From JBGTCY01 sp041748615 (lineage in GTDB: Bacteria; Bacteroidota; Bacteroidia; Chitinophagales; CAIOSU01): DNA of 27,910 bases. Shown one piece after another: positions 1-7,642 of the stretch. The notes under the pieces are model-generated. The model was not told the DNA's origin. It made no database searches and saw nothing but the letters and a program-made list of their open reading frames with translations. How positions within the stretch are numbered: position 1 is the stretch's first letter; every line of letters begins with the position of its first letter. The stretch spans positions 1 to 27,910 of the forward strand of contig JBGTCY010000123.1 of NCBI GenBank assembly GCA_041748615.1, read 5' to 3'. Position numbers and translations under genes: made by a program.

Positions 1-774
1 GATTTAAACGTGTTGCGCACTAACATGCTTTACTCCGGACTGGAAGTAGCGGCATGGAACCTCAATCGAAAAAACAATGATTTGAAATTGTTTGAAATCG
101 GAAAAATATATACCCAATTCAATCCGGGAGAATATCATGAAGAATGGCGGTTGTCGCTCATCGTCACCGGGATGAAACGCGCTGAAAGCTGGACTGAAAA
201 ACAACAGCCTGCTGATTTCTATTTTTTGAAAACTGTCGCGGAAAATATTTTAAAACGCTGTGGTTTGAAAAATTTCACAAGCAAAGAGGCGGATGAAAAT
301 ATTTTCAGTTACGGATTGAGTTTTTCTTATCAAGAAAATTCAAAAACACTTCATTTAGTGGAATTTGGAATTGTAAAAAAAGAATTCCTGAAACAAACGG
401 ATGTTCGACAGCCTGTTTTTTATGCCGATTTTCATTGGGAAAACATCGTGGCGCTGGCAAAAATGAACTCCGTGCAGTTCAGAGAAATTCCCCGTTTTCC
501 GGGAGTGAGGCGCGATTTAGCGTTATTGTTGAATAATGAAATCACATTTGCTTCAATTGAGAATATCGCGAAAGAAGAGGGAAGGAAACTGCTGAAATCC
601 GTTCACCTGTTTGATGTTTACACCGATGAGAAATTAGGCGCAGCGATGAAATCCTATGCTGTGAGTTATTTTTTCGAAGATGAAGAAAAAACCCTTACCG
701 ACAAGGACGTGGACAAATTGATGACGCGATTGATGAGCAGATATAAAGAAGAACTGAAAGCTGAAATCAGGTAA
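1..774 (+). CDS. pheT: Phenylalanyl-tRNA synthetase beta subunit, C-terminal part (5' truncated by window)
   Basis: The reading frame is open from base 1, so the gene starts upstream and about 257 codons are visible. PheT is the beta chain of the alpha2-beta2 enzyme that charges tRNA-Phe in the cytoplasm. The visible part opens in the B6-B7 synthetase-like core, with the motif DLNVLRTNMLYSGLEVAA followed by NRK and LKLFEIGKIY. It ends with the ferredoxin-fold anticodon-binding (FDX-ACB) domain over about the last 95 residues, where FPGVRRDLALLL, VHLFDVYTDEKLG and the terminal LMSRYKEELKAEIR are typical. The stop is TAA at 772-774. The gene is followed by a 150-base gap and then the coiled-coil/zapA pair on the same strand. 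The GTG at 10 is internal, not a start. Confidence 0.95.
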   Translation, partial: DLNVLRTNMLYSGLEVAAWNLNRKNNDLKLFEIGKIYTQFNPGEYHEEWRLSLIVTGMKRAESWTEKQQPADFYFLKTVAENILKRCGLKNFTSKEADENIFSYGLSFSYQENSKTLHLVEFGIVKKEFLKQTDVRQPVFYADFHWENIVALAKMNSVQFREIPRFPGVRRDLALLLNNEITFASIENIAKEEGRKLLKSVHLFDVYTDEKLGAAMKSYAVSYFFEDEEKTLTDKDVDKLMTRLMSRYKEELKAEIR

Positions 775-924
775 TTATTATTAAAATTCCGACAACTTTC
801 TGTCCCTCAAAAAGGACGTTTTTATGCAACTGTCTAAAAAAAAGATTCCCGGACAGTTGAAAGAATTCTAAAAGACGTAAATTTATCAGGTTAAGATACC
901 TTTCTGATTTAAATAACATAATAG
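775..924 (+). other. Intergenic gap pheT/coiled-coil gene with competing hairpins
   Basis: This 150-base gap contains a perfect 8-bp inverted repeat: caactgtc at 827-834 pairs with gacagttg at 852-859, around an A-rich 17-base loop. The same 3' arm (ggacag, 851-856) can pair instead with ctgtcc at 800-805, so two folds exclude each other. A short gtcc/ggac hairpin (802-805 with 814-817) followed by cgttttt could be a weak terminator for pheT. No ORF was found. The gap may hold a structured leader, a small RNA or a terminator; the sequence alone does not decide. Confidence 0.3.
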
Positions 925-1257
925 ATGTTGACAGAACAGGCATCACAAGCGGTGAACAATCCTATGGAAGAATATCATGTTAAAGTAAATGACATTTCTC
1001 GAAAAGTAGGAATACTTGTCAACTGCTATCAGGATTTGAAAGAAGATTTTGTCGTGCTGAATGAAGAGAATAAAGCCCTGAAAGAACAGTTGAAAGCCGA
1101 AAGAATGAAAAATGCCGTTTCGTTGCAGGAATTAAATTTGCTGAGACTGACAAAAATGTTGGTGCCTGCTGATGAAAAGGAAAAAACGGAATTGAAAAGA
1201 AAGATTAACGAATATATTAAAGAAATTGACAGGTGCGTTGCACTGTTAAATGACTGA
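925..1257 (+). CDS. Small coiled-coil protein upstream of ZapA
   Basis: A 110-residue acidic/basic protein with no signal peptide. Residues about 20-65 (DISRKVGILVNCYQDLKEDF and on) form heptad-like hydrophobic repeats, so a coiled coil is likely. The stop codon lies inside the next gene: zapA starts at 1250, an 8-base overlap, so the two are probably translated together. A small coiled-coil gene directly before zapA is common in Bacteroidota. By position it could be a ZapA partner or divisome accessory factor comparable in build to ZapB, but there is no sequence motif proving this. The ATG at 925 is used; an internal ATG at 964 (MEEYHVK) is a possible shorter start and would remove 13 residues. 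Confidence 0.75.
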   Translation: MLTEQASQAVNNPMEEYHVKVNDISRKVGILVNCYQDLKEDFVVLNEENKALKEQLKAERMKNAVSLQELNLLRLTKMLVPADEKEKTELKRKINEYIKEIDRCVALLND

Positions 1258-1558
1258 ACTTGTGAGCAACACGGAGCTAATCAATATAAATCTCATCGTT
1301 GCCGACAGGACTTATCCCCTGAAGATAAGACCTGAGGAAGAGGAAGTTGTCAGGCGCGCTGCAAAAAAGCTGAATGAAAGAGTGAAAGAGTTGCAGCAGC
1401 AATATTCCGCCAAAGACAAACAAGACTACCTCGCCATGTGCGCGTTGATGAACGAAGTTGAAATCCTTTCCGGAAAAGAAAAGTCGGTGATAACCGACCC
1501 TGCTTTTTTCGATAAACTCCGTGAAATTGACTCCCTCCTCACTGAAACCGTGAGTTGA
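1250..1558 (+). CDS. zapA: Cell division protein ZapA
   Basis: ZapA binds and cross-links FtsZ filaments at midcell. This 102-residue protein has the family pattern: an N-terminal beta strand unit (ININLIVADRTYPLKI, residues about 11-26), the acidic turn PEEEEVVRRAAKKLNERV, and then a long helix ending in LAMCALMNEVEIL that would form the tetrameric coiled coil. Length is normal for the family (about 95-110). The start ATG overlaps the preceding gene by 8 bases. rny follows 126 bases downstream on the same strand. Confidence 0.88.
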   Translation: MTELVSNTELININLIVADRTYPLKIRPEEEEVVRRAAKKLNERVKELQQQYSAKDKQDYLAMCALMNEVEILSGKEKSVITDPAFFDKLREIDSLLTETVS

Positions 1559-1684
1559 ATTCAGTTGTTGGATTCATTGTCCCTCCTGTCATTTTATTAA
1601 ACCCGTTTTTGTGTTTTTCCGCGCTTATGAAAAAAGTGAAGCGTTTTAAATAAACACATCAACATCAAAACAATTGAAACAAAC
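1559..1684 (+). other. zapA-rny intergenic gap, possible structured RNA
   Basis: This 126-base gap has no ORF. tcagttg at 1561-1567 can pair with caattga at 1671-1677, and an apical stem forms from gtgttt (1611-1616) with aaacac (1652-1657) and cgctt (1622-1626) with aagcg (1639-1643). The result is a long closing-stem/bubble/apical-stem shape loosely like 6S RNA. In proteobacteria ssrS lies next to zapA, which is why the gap is worth noting. The 5' side of the bubble is large (about 43 bases) and no promoter was identified, so this remains a possibility only. Confidence 0.22.
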
Positions 1685-3289
1685 ATGGAAATAGAAACAA
1701 TCATTATCATCGCGGTCGCAGCAGTGGTCGCGTTGCTCATCGGATTTTTTGTTGGCAAAACGCTGTATCAGAAAGCCGCGCGACAGGAAGAGGAGCGCGC
1801 TAAAAATATCGCTAAGGAAGAAGAGGAGCGCGGCAAAAAAGAAGCCGCCCGCATCATTGAAGATGCGAAAAAAGAAGCTGAAACCATCAAAAAAGACCGC
1901 ATCCTGGAAGCGAAGGAAAAGTTTTTGCAAATGAAATCCGAGCATGAAAGCCAAACCTCGCAACGGAATCAGAAAATGGAAGAACGCGAAAGAAACCTGA
2001 GACAGAAAGAACAGCAGGTGAACCAGCAACGCGAAACCCTGAAGAAAAAGGATGAAGAATCTGATAATATCAAAGGGAATCTTTCGCGCCAGTTGGAATT
2101 AGTGAGTGTTAAGAAACAGGAGTTGGAAAAAGCGCATCAGGAACATGTCAGCAAGTTGGAACAGTTGGCGCAACTCTCCGCAGAAGAAGCCCGGAAGCAA
2201 TTGGTAGAATCACTGAAAGAGGAAGCTAAAACTCAATCTATGGCGCTCTTCCGCCAAATCACGGAAGAAGCAAAGCTGAAAGCCAATAAGGAAGCCAAGA
2301 AAATTGTGTTGCAGACGATTCAGCGCACGGCTGCCGAAACCACCATTGAAAACACCGTTTCCGTTTTCAACCTCGCCTCTGACGACCAGAAAGGACAAAT
2401 CATCGGCAGGGAGGGACGCAACATTCGTGCGCTCGAAGCCGCCACCGGTGTTGAAATCATCGTGGATGACACGCCCGAATCTATCATCCTTTCGGCTTAT
2501 GACCCAGTACGCAGGGAAATCGCGCGCCTGTCATTGCAACGATTGGTCGCTGATGGTCGTATCCACCCGGCACGTATTGAAGAGGTGGTTGCCAAAACAA
2601 AAAAACAATTGGAAGAACAAATCGTGGATATTGGCGAGCGCACCGTGATTGAATTGGGAGTTCACGGATTGCATCCCGAACTCATCCGGATTGTCGGAAG
2701 AATGCGTTTCCGCTCTTCCTACGGGCAAAACCTGCTGATGCACTCGAAAGAAGTCGCTCACCTCTGCGCAACGATGGCGGCAGAACTAGGACTGAATCCG
2801 AAAGTTGCCAAACGTGCCGGGCTACTACATGACATCGGCAAGGTGCCGGAAGAAGAATCTGAACTCTCACACGCGCTGCTGGGCATGAAGTGGTGTGAAA
2901 AATATGGCGAACACGCGGCTGTGTGCAATGCCGTTGGCGCTCACCATGACGAAGTGGAAATGACCTACATCATCTCTCCGATTATTCAGGCTTGCGATGC
3001 CATTTCAGGCGCCCGCCCGGGTGCGCGCAGGGAAACGATGGACAACTACATTCAGCGTATCAAGGACCTTGAAAATCTCGCGCTCGCTTTTGATGGCGTG
3101 GATAAAGCTTACGCGATTCAGGCAGGCAGAGAGTTGCGCGTGATTGTGGAAAGTGATAAAGTGAGCGACAAGCAGGCTGATGATTTGGCTTTCACCATTT
3201 CCGATAAAATACAAAACGAAATGCAATATCCGGGGCAGGTGAAAGTGACAGTTATCAGAGAAAAACGGGCAGTGGCATTTGCGAAGTAA
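1685..3289 (+). CDS. rny: Ribonuclease Y (membrane-anchored endoribonuclease)
   Basis: RNase Y initiates mRNA decay from the inner face of the membrane. The 534-residue protein shows the full architecture. Residues about 5-23 form one transmembrane segment, and residues about 30-215 form a long charged coiled coil rich in EEER/KKEA repeats. A KH RNA-binding domain follows with the GxxG loop at 241-244 (IIGREGRNIRALE), then an HD phosphohydrolase domain with H353, the H382-D383 pair (LLHDIGKVPEE) and AHHDE near 417-421. The C-terminal YPGQVKVTVIREKRAVAFAK is the conserved family ending. Length is normal (about 510-530). The gene ends in a hairpin shared with the convergent gene. Confidence 0.96.
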   Translation: MEIETIIIIAVAAVVALLIGFFVGKTLYQKAARQEEERAKNIAKEEEERGKKEAARIIEDAKKEAETIKKDRILEAKEKFLQMKSEHESQTSQRNQKMEERERNLRQKEQQVNQQRETLKKKDEESDNIKGNLSRQLELVSVKKQELEKAHQEHVSKLEQLAQLSAEEARKQLVESLKEEAKTQSMALFRQITEEAKLKANKEAKKIVLQTIQRTAAETTIENTVSVFNLASDDQKGQIIGREGRNIRALEAATGVEIIVDDTPESIILSAYDPVRREIARLSLQRLVADGRIHPARIEEVVAKTKKQLEEQIVDIGERTVIELGVHGLHPELIRIVGRMRFRSSYGQNLLMHSKEVAHLCATMAAELGLNPKVAKRAGLLHDIGKVPEEESELSHALLGMKWCEKYGEHAAVCNAVGAHHDEVEMTYIISPIIQACDAISGARPGARRETMDNYIQRIKDLENLALAFDGVDKAYAIQAGRELRVIVESDKVSDKQADDLAFTISDKIQNEMQYPGQVKVTVIREKRAVAFAK

Positions 3290-3310
3290 ACTGAATTAAA
3301 AACAGTTTAC
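3286..3310. terminator. Hairpin spanning both stop codons of convergent genes
   Basis: gtaaactg (3286-3293) and cagtttac (3303-3310) are perfect 8-bp inverted arms around an A-rich 9-base loop. The left arm contains the rny stop (3287-3289) and the right arm contains the stop of the minus-strand gene (3307-3309). The symmetry would let it act on both strands, but there is no clear T-run after either arm, so intrinsic termination would be weak. Confidence 0.4.
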
Positions 3311-4074
3311 CCGATTCGACCATACACTTTATCCAAATACCATTTTTCATTCTCCCGGATGGTAACGATAATTTCCGTTTTGAGGCTTTCAGGGTAATCT
3401 TTGAATAAACGGTAGCCGCGATTCAGGATGTTGATTCCCAACTCAATGCCTTCCGCATCCTGCGGGGAGTAAACATGCGTGTTATGTTTCACTTTGTACA
3501 ACACATCGTCCATGATGGAAATTGTTTTTTTCAGCAATTTGGAATTCGCCATCGCTTGAAAAAGTGAAATCACATCATTGGTAAAAACTTCTATTTCCCT
3601 TCTCGGAATACTCGCGAGACAACGGTCGAATTCTTCATTGGAGATTGGGAACACTAATTCCTGATGGATGGCGGCTTTCAATAATTCATTTTCAAAACGC
3701 TTGGCGTCAAGGTAAGAATCTAAGGAAGACATCCCGGCTTTCATCGCCTGCGGAAATTGCATCCCGAACTTAAATATCGCGCCTGCCATATTGCCGAGCA
3801 ACGCCCATGTTTTGGATGGATGAGTGACAAACGAACGCAAACTCTCAAACGCTTCATCGACTTTTAGCCTTTCATCCGCGGTCGGGTAGAGGCATTCTAA
3901 AAAGTAAAGCCGCAAACATTCAATCACCTCTTCATCCAATTGTGATGACAGTTCAAATGTTTCCGAGAGGTGTTCATAATTGTAGCGCAGCGATATGGAA
4001 TCACGATATTTATCAATCATGTGAATAGCAAGTTGCTGTTCGTCTATTTGCATTTCTTTGTTTTTATTCATCAT
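3307..4074 (-). CDS. Conserved-type hypothetical protein, 255 residues
   Basis: I do not recognise this protein. It is predicted to be largely alpha-helical and acidic, with no signal peptide and no convincing membrane segment. A moderately hydrophobic stretch GNMAGAIFKFGMQFPQAMKA lies in the middle (residues about 93-112). The N-terminal half holds helices such as LDEEVIECLRLYFLECLYPT; the C-terminal half ends in IIVTIRENEKWYLDKVYGRIG. It stands alone, convergent with rny and about 175 bases downstream of the ferritin gene. The start is the first of two adjacent ATG codons (4074 and 4071). Codon use does not stand out from its neighbours, so this is probably a real gene. Confidence 0.7.
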   Translation of the reverse strand: MMNKNKEMQIDEQQLAIHMIDKYRDSISLRYNYEHLSETFELSSQLDEEVIECLRLYFLECLYPTADERLKVDEAFESLRSFVTHPSKTWALLGNMAGAIFKFGMQFPQAMKAGMSSLDSYLDAKRFENELLKAAIHQELVFPISNEEFDRCLASIPRREIEVFTNDVISLFQAMANSKLLKKTISIMDDVLYKVKHNTHVYSPQDAEGIELGINILNRGYRLFKDYPESLKTEIIVTIRENEKWYLDKVYGRIG

Positions 4075-4249
4075 GATTTAGTAATAAGGTTTCGATAATC
4101 AAACAGGAATAATTTTTTATAGATATTATTCATCATATTATTTTCCCGAAGGTAAAACACTTCAATAGCATCCGCTGCGAGTCAAAGCAAGACATAGTCG
4201 TACGAAGAGCGCGTAAAAATTATTTCTTAAATCTTCGAATTTGATAGCT

Positions 4250-4759
4250 TCAATTTCCTTCAGACTTTGTTTTTGCCAGCGACTCGAATTCTTTGTCAAT
4301 GTAATACAGCCCCATACCTTCCAGTCCGATGAGTTTGATTTTATCAATGATATGAATCAAAACGGTTTCGCCTTCGCGCTGGTCGTCCACGAAAAACTGG
4401 ATGAAGTTGTAAGTGGCGTAATCTTTTTCGGAAGCGGCAAGTTCGGAGAGTTTGTGAACGGCTTTTGTCACTTTCTGTTCCGCTGTAAGGGCTTTGCTGC
4501 AAACATCAAGAATTGATTGAAAGTTTACCGGAGGCTGAGCGATGGCTGGCGCGATGGCATGTCCTTCCAACTCATTGATGTAGCGAAAAATTTTCAGCAT
4601 GTGTTGTCTTTCTTCTTCGGACTGGGCGTAAAAAAAATCAGCGCACCCGTTGAGGCTTTTTTGTTCACACCAGGATGCCATGGCGAGATAGATGTAAGAT
4701 GCTTCTGCTTCGTATGCGATTTGCGCGTTGAGCGCCTTTTCAAGTTTCTTGGAAATCAT
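4250..4759 (-). CDS. ftnA: Ferritin (non-haem, FtnA-like)
   Basis: Ferritin stores iron as a mineral core in a 24-subunit cytoplasmic shell. With the ATG at 4759 the protein has 169 residues, the usual length. Ferroxidase-site residues fall at the same numbers as in E. coli FtnA: E17, E50 and H53 (EEERQHM), E94 and Q127 (DDQREGE). The open frame runs 15 codons further upstream to 4804, but that extension (HFVSLPYSIF...) crosses the promoter and does not match the family N-terminus MISKKLEKALNAQ, so the shorter start is chosen. A TAAGTTTG box lies about 28 bases upstream. Its presence fits the metal-handling genes at 9-16 kb, though it is not in their operon. Confidence 0.94.
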   Translation of the reverse strand: MISKKLEKALNAQIAYEAEASYIYLAMASWCEQKSLNGCADFFYAQSEEERQHMLKIFRYINELEGHAIAPAIAQPPVNFQSILDVCSKALTAEQKVTKAVHKLSELAASEKDYATYNFIQFFVDDQREGETVLIHIIDKIKLIGLEGMGLYYIDKEFESLAKTKSEGN

Positions 4760-4786
4760 AATTTTTTTTTTAAAAATAGAATAAGG

Positions 4787-4794
4787 CAAACTTA
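4787..4794 (-). promoter_or_regulatory. Candidate -7 box of ferritin promoter
   Basis: The minus strand reads TAAGTTTG followed by CC, a full match to the Bacteroidota -7 consensus TAnnTTTG. It lies 27 bases upstream of the chosen ferritin ATG, giving a leader of about 20-25 bases. No good -33 TTTG was found at the expected spacing. Confidence 0.45.
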
Positions 4795-4837
4795 CAAAAT
4801 GCATTTGAACCGGAATTTTCCTTTGATTACGGCTTTA

Positions 4838-4948
4838 GGACAAATTATAATTCTTGTGTCATGCCGGACTTGTTCCGGCATCCCCATGTGTATGTAATCA
4901 GCAGGGGATTCCGGCATAAAGCCGGAATGACAAGCGTGCAATTTGTCC
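4838..4948. repeat. Nested palindromic repeat element, about 111 bp
   Basis: The ends are perfect 9-bp inverted repeats: ggacaaatt (4838-4846) and aatttgtcc (4940-4948). Inside lies a second pair, gtcatgccgg (4858-4867) and ccggaatgac (4922-4931), matching at 9 of 10. Each half also carries its own small palindrome (gccgg...ccggc), and the inner arms continue as catcccc / ggggatt. The two halves align over about 48 bases with few gaps. This is the build of a REP/BIME-type intergenic palindrome or a very small non-autonomous element. No target duplication is visible at the ends. It sits between the O-antigen-ligase-like gene's 3' end and the ferritin promoter. Confidence 0.7.
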
Positions 4949-4976
4949 GACATCCATTATTTACTGATGAAAATAA

Positions 4977-6263
4977 TTAATCACGCAGATTTCCGAGGTG
5001 AACGGTGTAGGCGAATGAAATCCAAAATACCGCCATGATTTTATCAAGTGTCGTGAAATCTTCAATTAATCCCAGCAGGATGAAATTCAGAAATAACAAA
5101 ACTGACAGTAAAAAATGTGGTGAACCGCGCAGCCTGATGACGGTAATGAGCCATGCGCTCAACATTAGTAACCCGCTGATGAAGCCAATCAAACCCATGT
5201 CTGAAAGCCAGCCGAAGTATAATTGATGCGCATTCATTTTTACACAACTCAGATTGGTTTCATGAATTGGTAAATCTTCTTTGTATTGAAAATAAATTTC
5301 CGGATAGGTGTTAAGTCCGCTGCCGGTTAGTTTGTTGTCTTTATAAATTTCCCGAGCGATAAGCCAGCGGTTTCCGCGTTCAATATTCGACTCGTTTTTA
5401 TACCAAACAAAAATGGATTGGATTTGAACAAACACCGAGTTGTGGTCGTCAGGGTCATCCCAGGTGCGGTCGCGGTCGCGTTTTTGGTCAATGATAAAAT
5501 AGGCGATGATTCCTGTAATTAAAAATAATGTTGCCAATGAAATCATTGCCAATCTCGCTTTTTGCACATGATAAAAAATCAATAAAAAAGAAAACGTGAA
5601 GAGGATTACCCAATAAATGCGTGAAAATGAAATCAATGTGATGATTAAAAAGAGTGTAATAAAAACCATCATCAGCCACCCTGTTTTTTTTCTCAATAAG
5701 TCATTCAACATCATTAAATAGGCAGGAAATCCGATAGCTATCAATAAAGTATGTCCCGGGATAAATGGTTGTGACATTTCATAGCTGTTTTGCCGGTGAA
5801 TGCCTAATTGTAAATAGTGGATGAGCGTGTAAATCATCAGGATGAAAAATCCGGTTGAAAGTGTTTGCCAGATTTTTCTCCAGCGTGGTGAATTTCCATT
5901 GAGGCTTTTCATGCCAAAAAAGAATACCAATGTGTATGCAAAAAGGAGGGCGAATGCTTTTATGGAAAATAGTGGAATCGTTGAAAAAATGACGGAAAGA
6001 AAAGCGGCAGCTAAGAAAAGCAACACCGCAAAATCATTCAAAGAGAATCTGAATTTTAATTTTCCGGTAACCAATCCGGTGATAAAAAAAATTGCGGTAA
6101 CAGCTACAAAAATTTCAAGCGGCACTTGCAATTGGAATGAATCCGTAAACGGCAGTTCAATTGAAAGCGGAATAGAAAAAACGGATATTAATAAAAAAGT
6201 GAAAAAATAATTCTGGAATCCGGAGCCGGATGAATTGTTTTCATTGAGTGCATGGAGAGACAT
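4977..6263 (-). CDS. O-antigen ligase/polymerase-like membrane protein (Wzy_C family)
   Basis: A 428-residue inner-membrane protein with roughly ten to twelve hydrophobic segments and one large polar loop at about residues 265-345, the layout of the O-antigen ligase (WaaL)/Wzy family. The family signature SFSRIYWV precedes that loop, and the loop holds ERGNRWLIAREIYKDNKL, GSGLNTYPEIYFQYK and AHQLYFGWLSDMGLIG, the Wzy_C pattern with conserved Arg and His. Such proteins join or polymerise undecaprenyl-linked glycans at the periplasmic face. It follows the WD40-type gene by only 8 bases, so it is probably the last gene of a three-gene unit. No other glycan genes are adjacent, so the substrate cannot be named. 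Confidence 0.8.
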   Translation of the reverse strand: MSLHALNENNSSGSGFQNYFFTFLLISVFSIPLSIELPFTDSFQLQVPLEIFVAVTAIFFITGLVTGKLKFRFSLNDFAVLLFLAAAFLSVIFSTIPLFSIKAFALLFAYTLVFFFGMKSLNGNSPRWRKIWQTLSTGFFILMIYTLIHYLQLGIHRQNSYEMSQPFIPGHTLLIAIGFPAYLMMLNDLLRKKTGWLMMVFITLFLIITLISFSRIYWVILFTFSFLLIFYHVQKARLAMISLATLFLITGIIAYFIIDQKRDRDRTWDDPDDHNSVFVQIQSIFVWYKNESNIERGNRWLIAREIYKDNKLTGSGLNTYPEIYFQYKEDLPIHETNLSCVKMNAHQLYFGWLSDMGLIGFISGLLMLSAWLITVIRLRGSPHFLLSVLLFLNFILLGLIEDFTTLDKIMAVFWISFAYTVHLGNLRD

Positions 6264-6271
6264 TCCGCAGT

Positions 6272-7642
6272 TTAATCCTTGATGATAAAGTGTAACGCAT
6301 CGCTGCGTTTAAGATCGGATTTCAAAGTCAAAACCTGGTCTTTATTTCCGTCATTGAAAGAAACAGCCGCGGTGTTTGGCGGAAAAGTGCCGAGATTGTG
6401 CGCGTGCATAATCAGGAAATTCGGCTTCCCGCGCTCCAATGTGACGGTTAGTTTTTTCTTTTCATGCGTTACCATATAGTTTTCTAAAATCCACTTACCG
6501 TTAAAGTTCAGCGAAATCGTGTCGCTATCCACATGTTCATCATCCCAAATCAGCAATTCAATTTGAGTGGATTTCACTTCGACCGGTGGATGCAGTTTCA
6601 CGGTTCTGTTATTGAGCGTTTTCGGAAGTCCGGCAGCGGTCAATTCCAATTTTTCGGCAGTTGACGTTCTTGAAGTTGTTTCATTTAAAGGAGTATCTTT
6701 TTCATCCGCAATGCCCGGAATTTTAAAAACCGAAACACTACCATCATTGCTGCCTGTGATGAGATGATTTTTGTCAGCGCCAAAATTCAGCGCGGTGATG
6801 TTCTCCGGCAAACCTTTGGCATTTATCAATTTTTCATTTTTCGTTTTCCAAATCAGTTTTCTGGTTTCATCAAGAACAATCAACAAAACTCTATTTTTAT
6901 CTGGCAACAGACTTACATAAGTTGCATCCGGCATTTGTATCACTTCAGTATTTTTCAAAATATTTTCTTTAAGAGTAAAACTATAAATGTTGCTGTCAGA
7001 ACATAAGCAGATAATAAAATTTTGACTTATTCCAACCTGTTTAATCTGCGGACACACAGAAAGTTCATTTTTAATTTTTTGTTCATCCAGATTCATCAAA
7101 GTGAGATTTCCTGATTCAGAAATTAAAATAATTTTTTCATCTTCAGTAATATTCAAACTTGTAATAGTATTTGAAGTGCTGTATATTTTAACAGGATTTG
7201 AAAAATTACTGATTGCAACTTTAAAAACATCATTGTATAATGCATAATATAAAGTCTTGTTTGATGGATGAAATAATAATCCGGTACTATTGCCGCTTAC
7301 ATTTAAAGTATTCAATTGAACGCCTTTTTCATTATCCCACAGGAAAATCTGATAGTTTGAAAATGTAGCAATTAGTTTGTTGTCAGGGGATATTGCAATT
7401 TTATCAATATTACTTTTGAATGTGCGCATAATTCTGCTTAGTGAACCGCTGAATGCATCCCAACTGAAAAGATGTCCATCTTTGTCAACAGCGATAATTG
7501 TTTTTCCGTCTGCGCTCATTAAAACATGGTCAATGCTTTTATAGAATGGCGACTGTACCGTAATTACTTTTTGATATTCCTGCCCGAAAAGATTGAGACA
7601 AAAACTTAATTGTACGAGAATAAGAAAAATTGAATGGTTCAT
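6272..7642 (-). CDS. Secreted WD40-type beta-propeller protein
   Basis: Residues about 1-20 (NHSIFLILVQLSFCLNLFGQ) are a signal peptide ending in a Gln after the cut, common in Bacteroidota. Residues about 30-310 show degenerate WD40 repeats such as MSADGKTIIAVDKDGHLFSW, ISPDNKLIATFSNYQIFLWD and NHLITGSNDGSVSVFKI. The C-terminal 110 residues form a different beta-rich domain with IELLIWDDEHVDSDTISLNF, ENYMVTHEKKKLTVTL and MHAHNLGTFPPNTAAVSF, a module I recall from other Bacteroidota WD40 or caspase-like proteins. The open frame extends to a TTG at 7651, but the ATG at 7642 is preferred: its ATGA overlaps the stop of the upstream TPR gene, a classic coupled start. The function is unknown; an exported or periplasmic scaffold is likely. 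Confidence 0.8.
   Translation of the reverse strand: MNHSIFLILVQLSFCLNLFGQEYQKVITVQSPFYKSIDHVLMSADGKTIIAVDKDGHLFSWDAFSGSLSRIMRTFKSNIDKIAISPDNKLIATFSNYQIFLWDNEKGVQLNTLNVSGNSTGLLFHPSNKTLYYALYNDVFKVAISNFSNPVKIYSTSNTITSLNITEDEKIILISESGNLTLMNLDEQKIKNELSVCPQIKQVGISQNFIICLCSDSNIYSFTLKENILKNTEVIQMPDATYVSLLPDKNRVLLIVLDETRKLIWKTKNEKLINAKGLPENITALNFGADKNHLITGSNDGSVSVFKIPGIADEKDTPLNETTSRTSTAEKLELTAAGLPKTLNNRTVKLHPPVEVKSTQIELLIWDDEHVDSDTISLNFNGKWILENYMVTHEKKKLTVTLERGKPNFLIMHAHNLGTFPPNTAAVSFNDGNKDQVLTLKSDLKRSDALHFIIKD

Noticed and set aside
4203..4237. cgaaga/tcttcg inverted repeat downstream of ferritin
   Set aside because: The 6-bp stem with a 23-base loop and no T-run is too weak to call a terminator.
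4162..4347. 61-codon minus-strand frame overlapping the ferritin 3' end
   Set aside because: It overlaps real ferritin codons in another frame and continues into the intergenic gap; no recognisable domain or start signal.
4760..4804. 15-residue N-terminal extension of ferritin
   Set aside because: It contains the TAAGTTTG promoter box and does not match ferritin N-termini; ATG 4759 fits the family.
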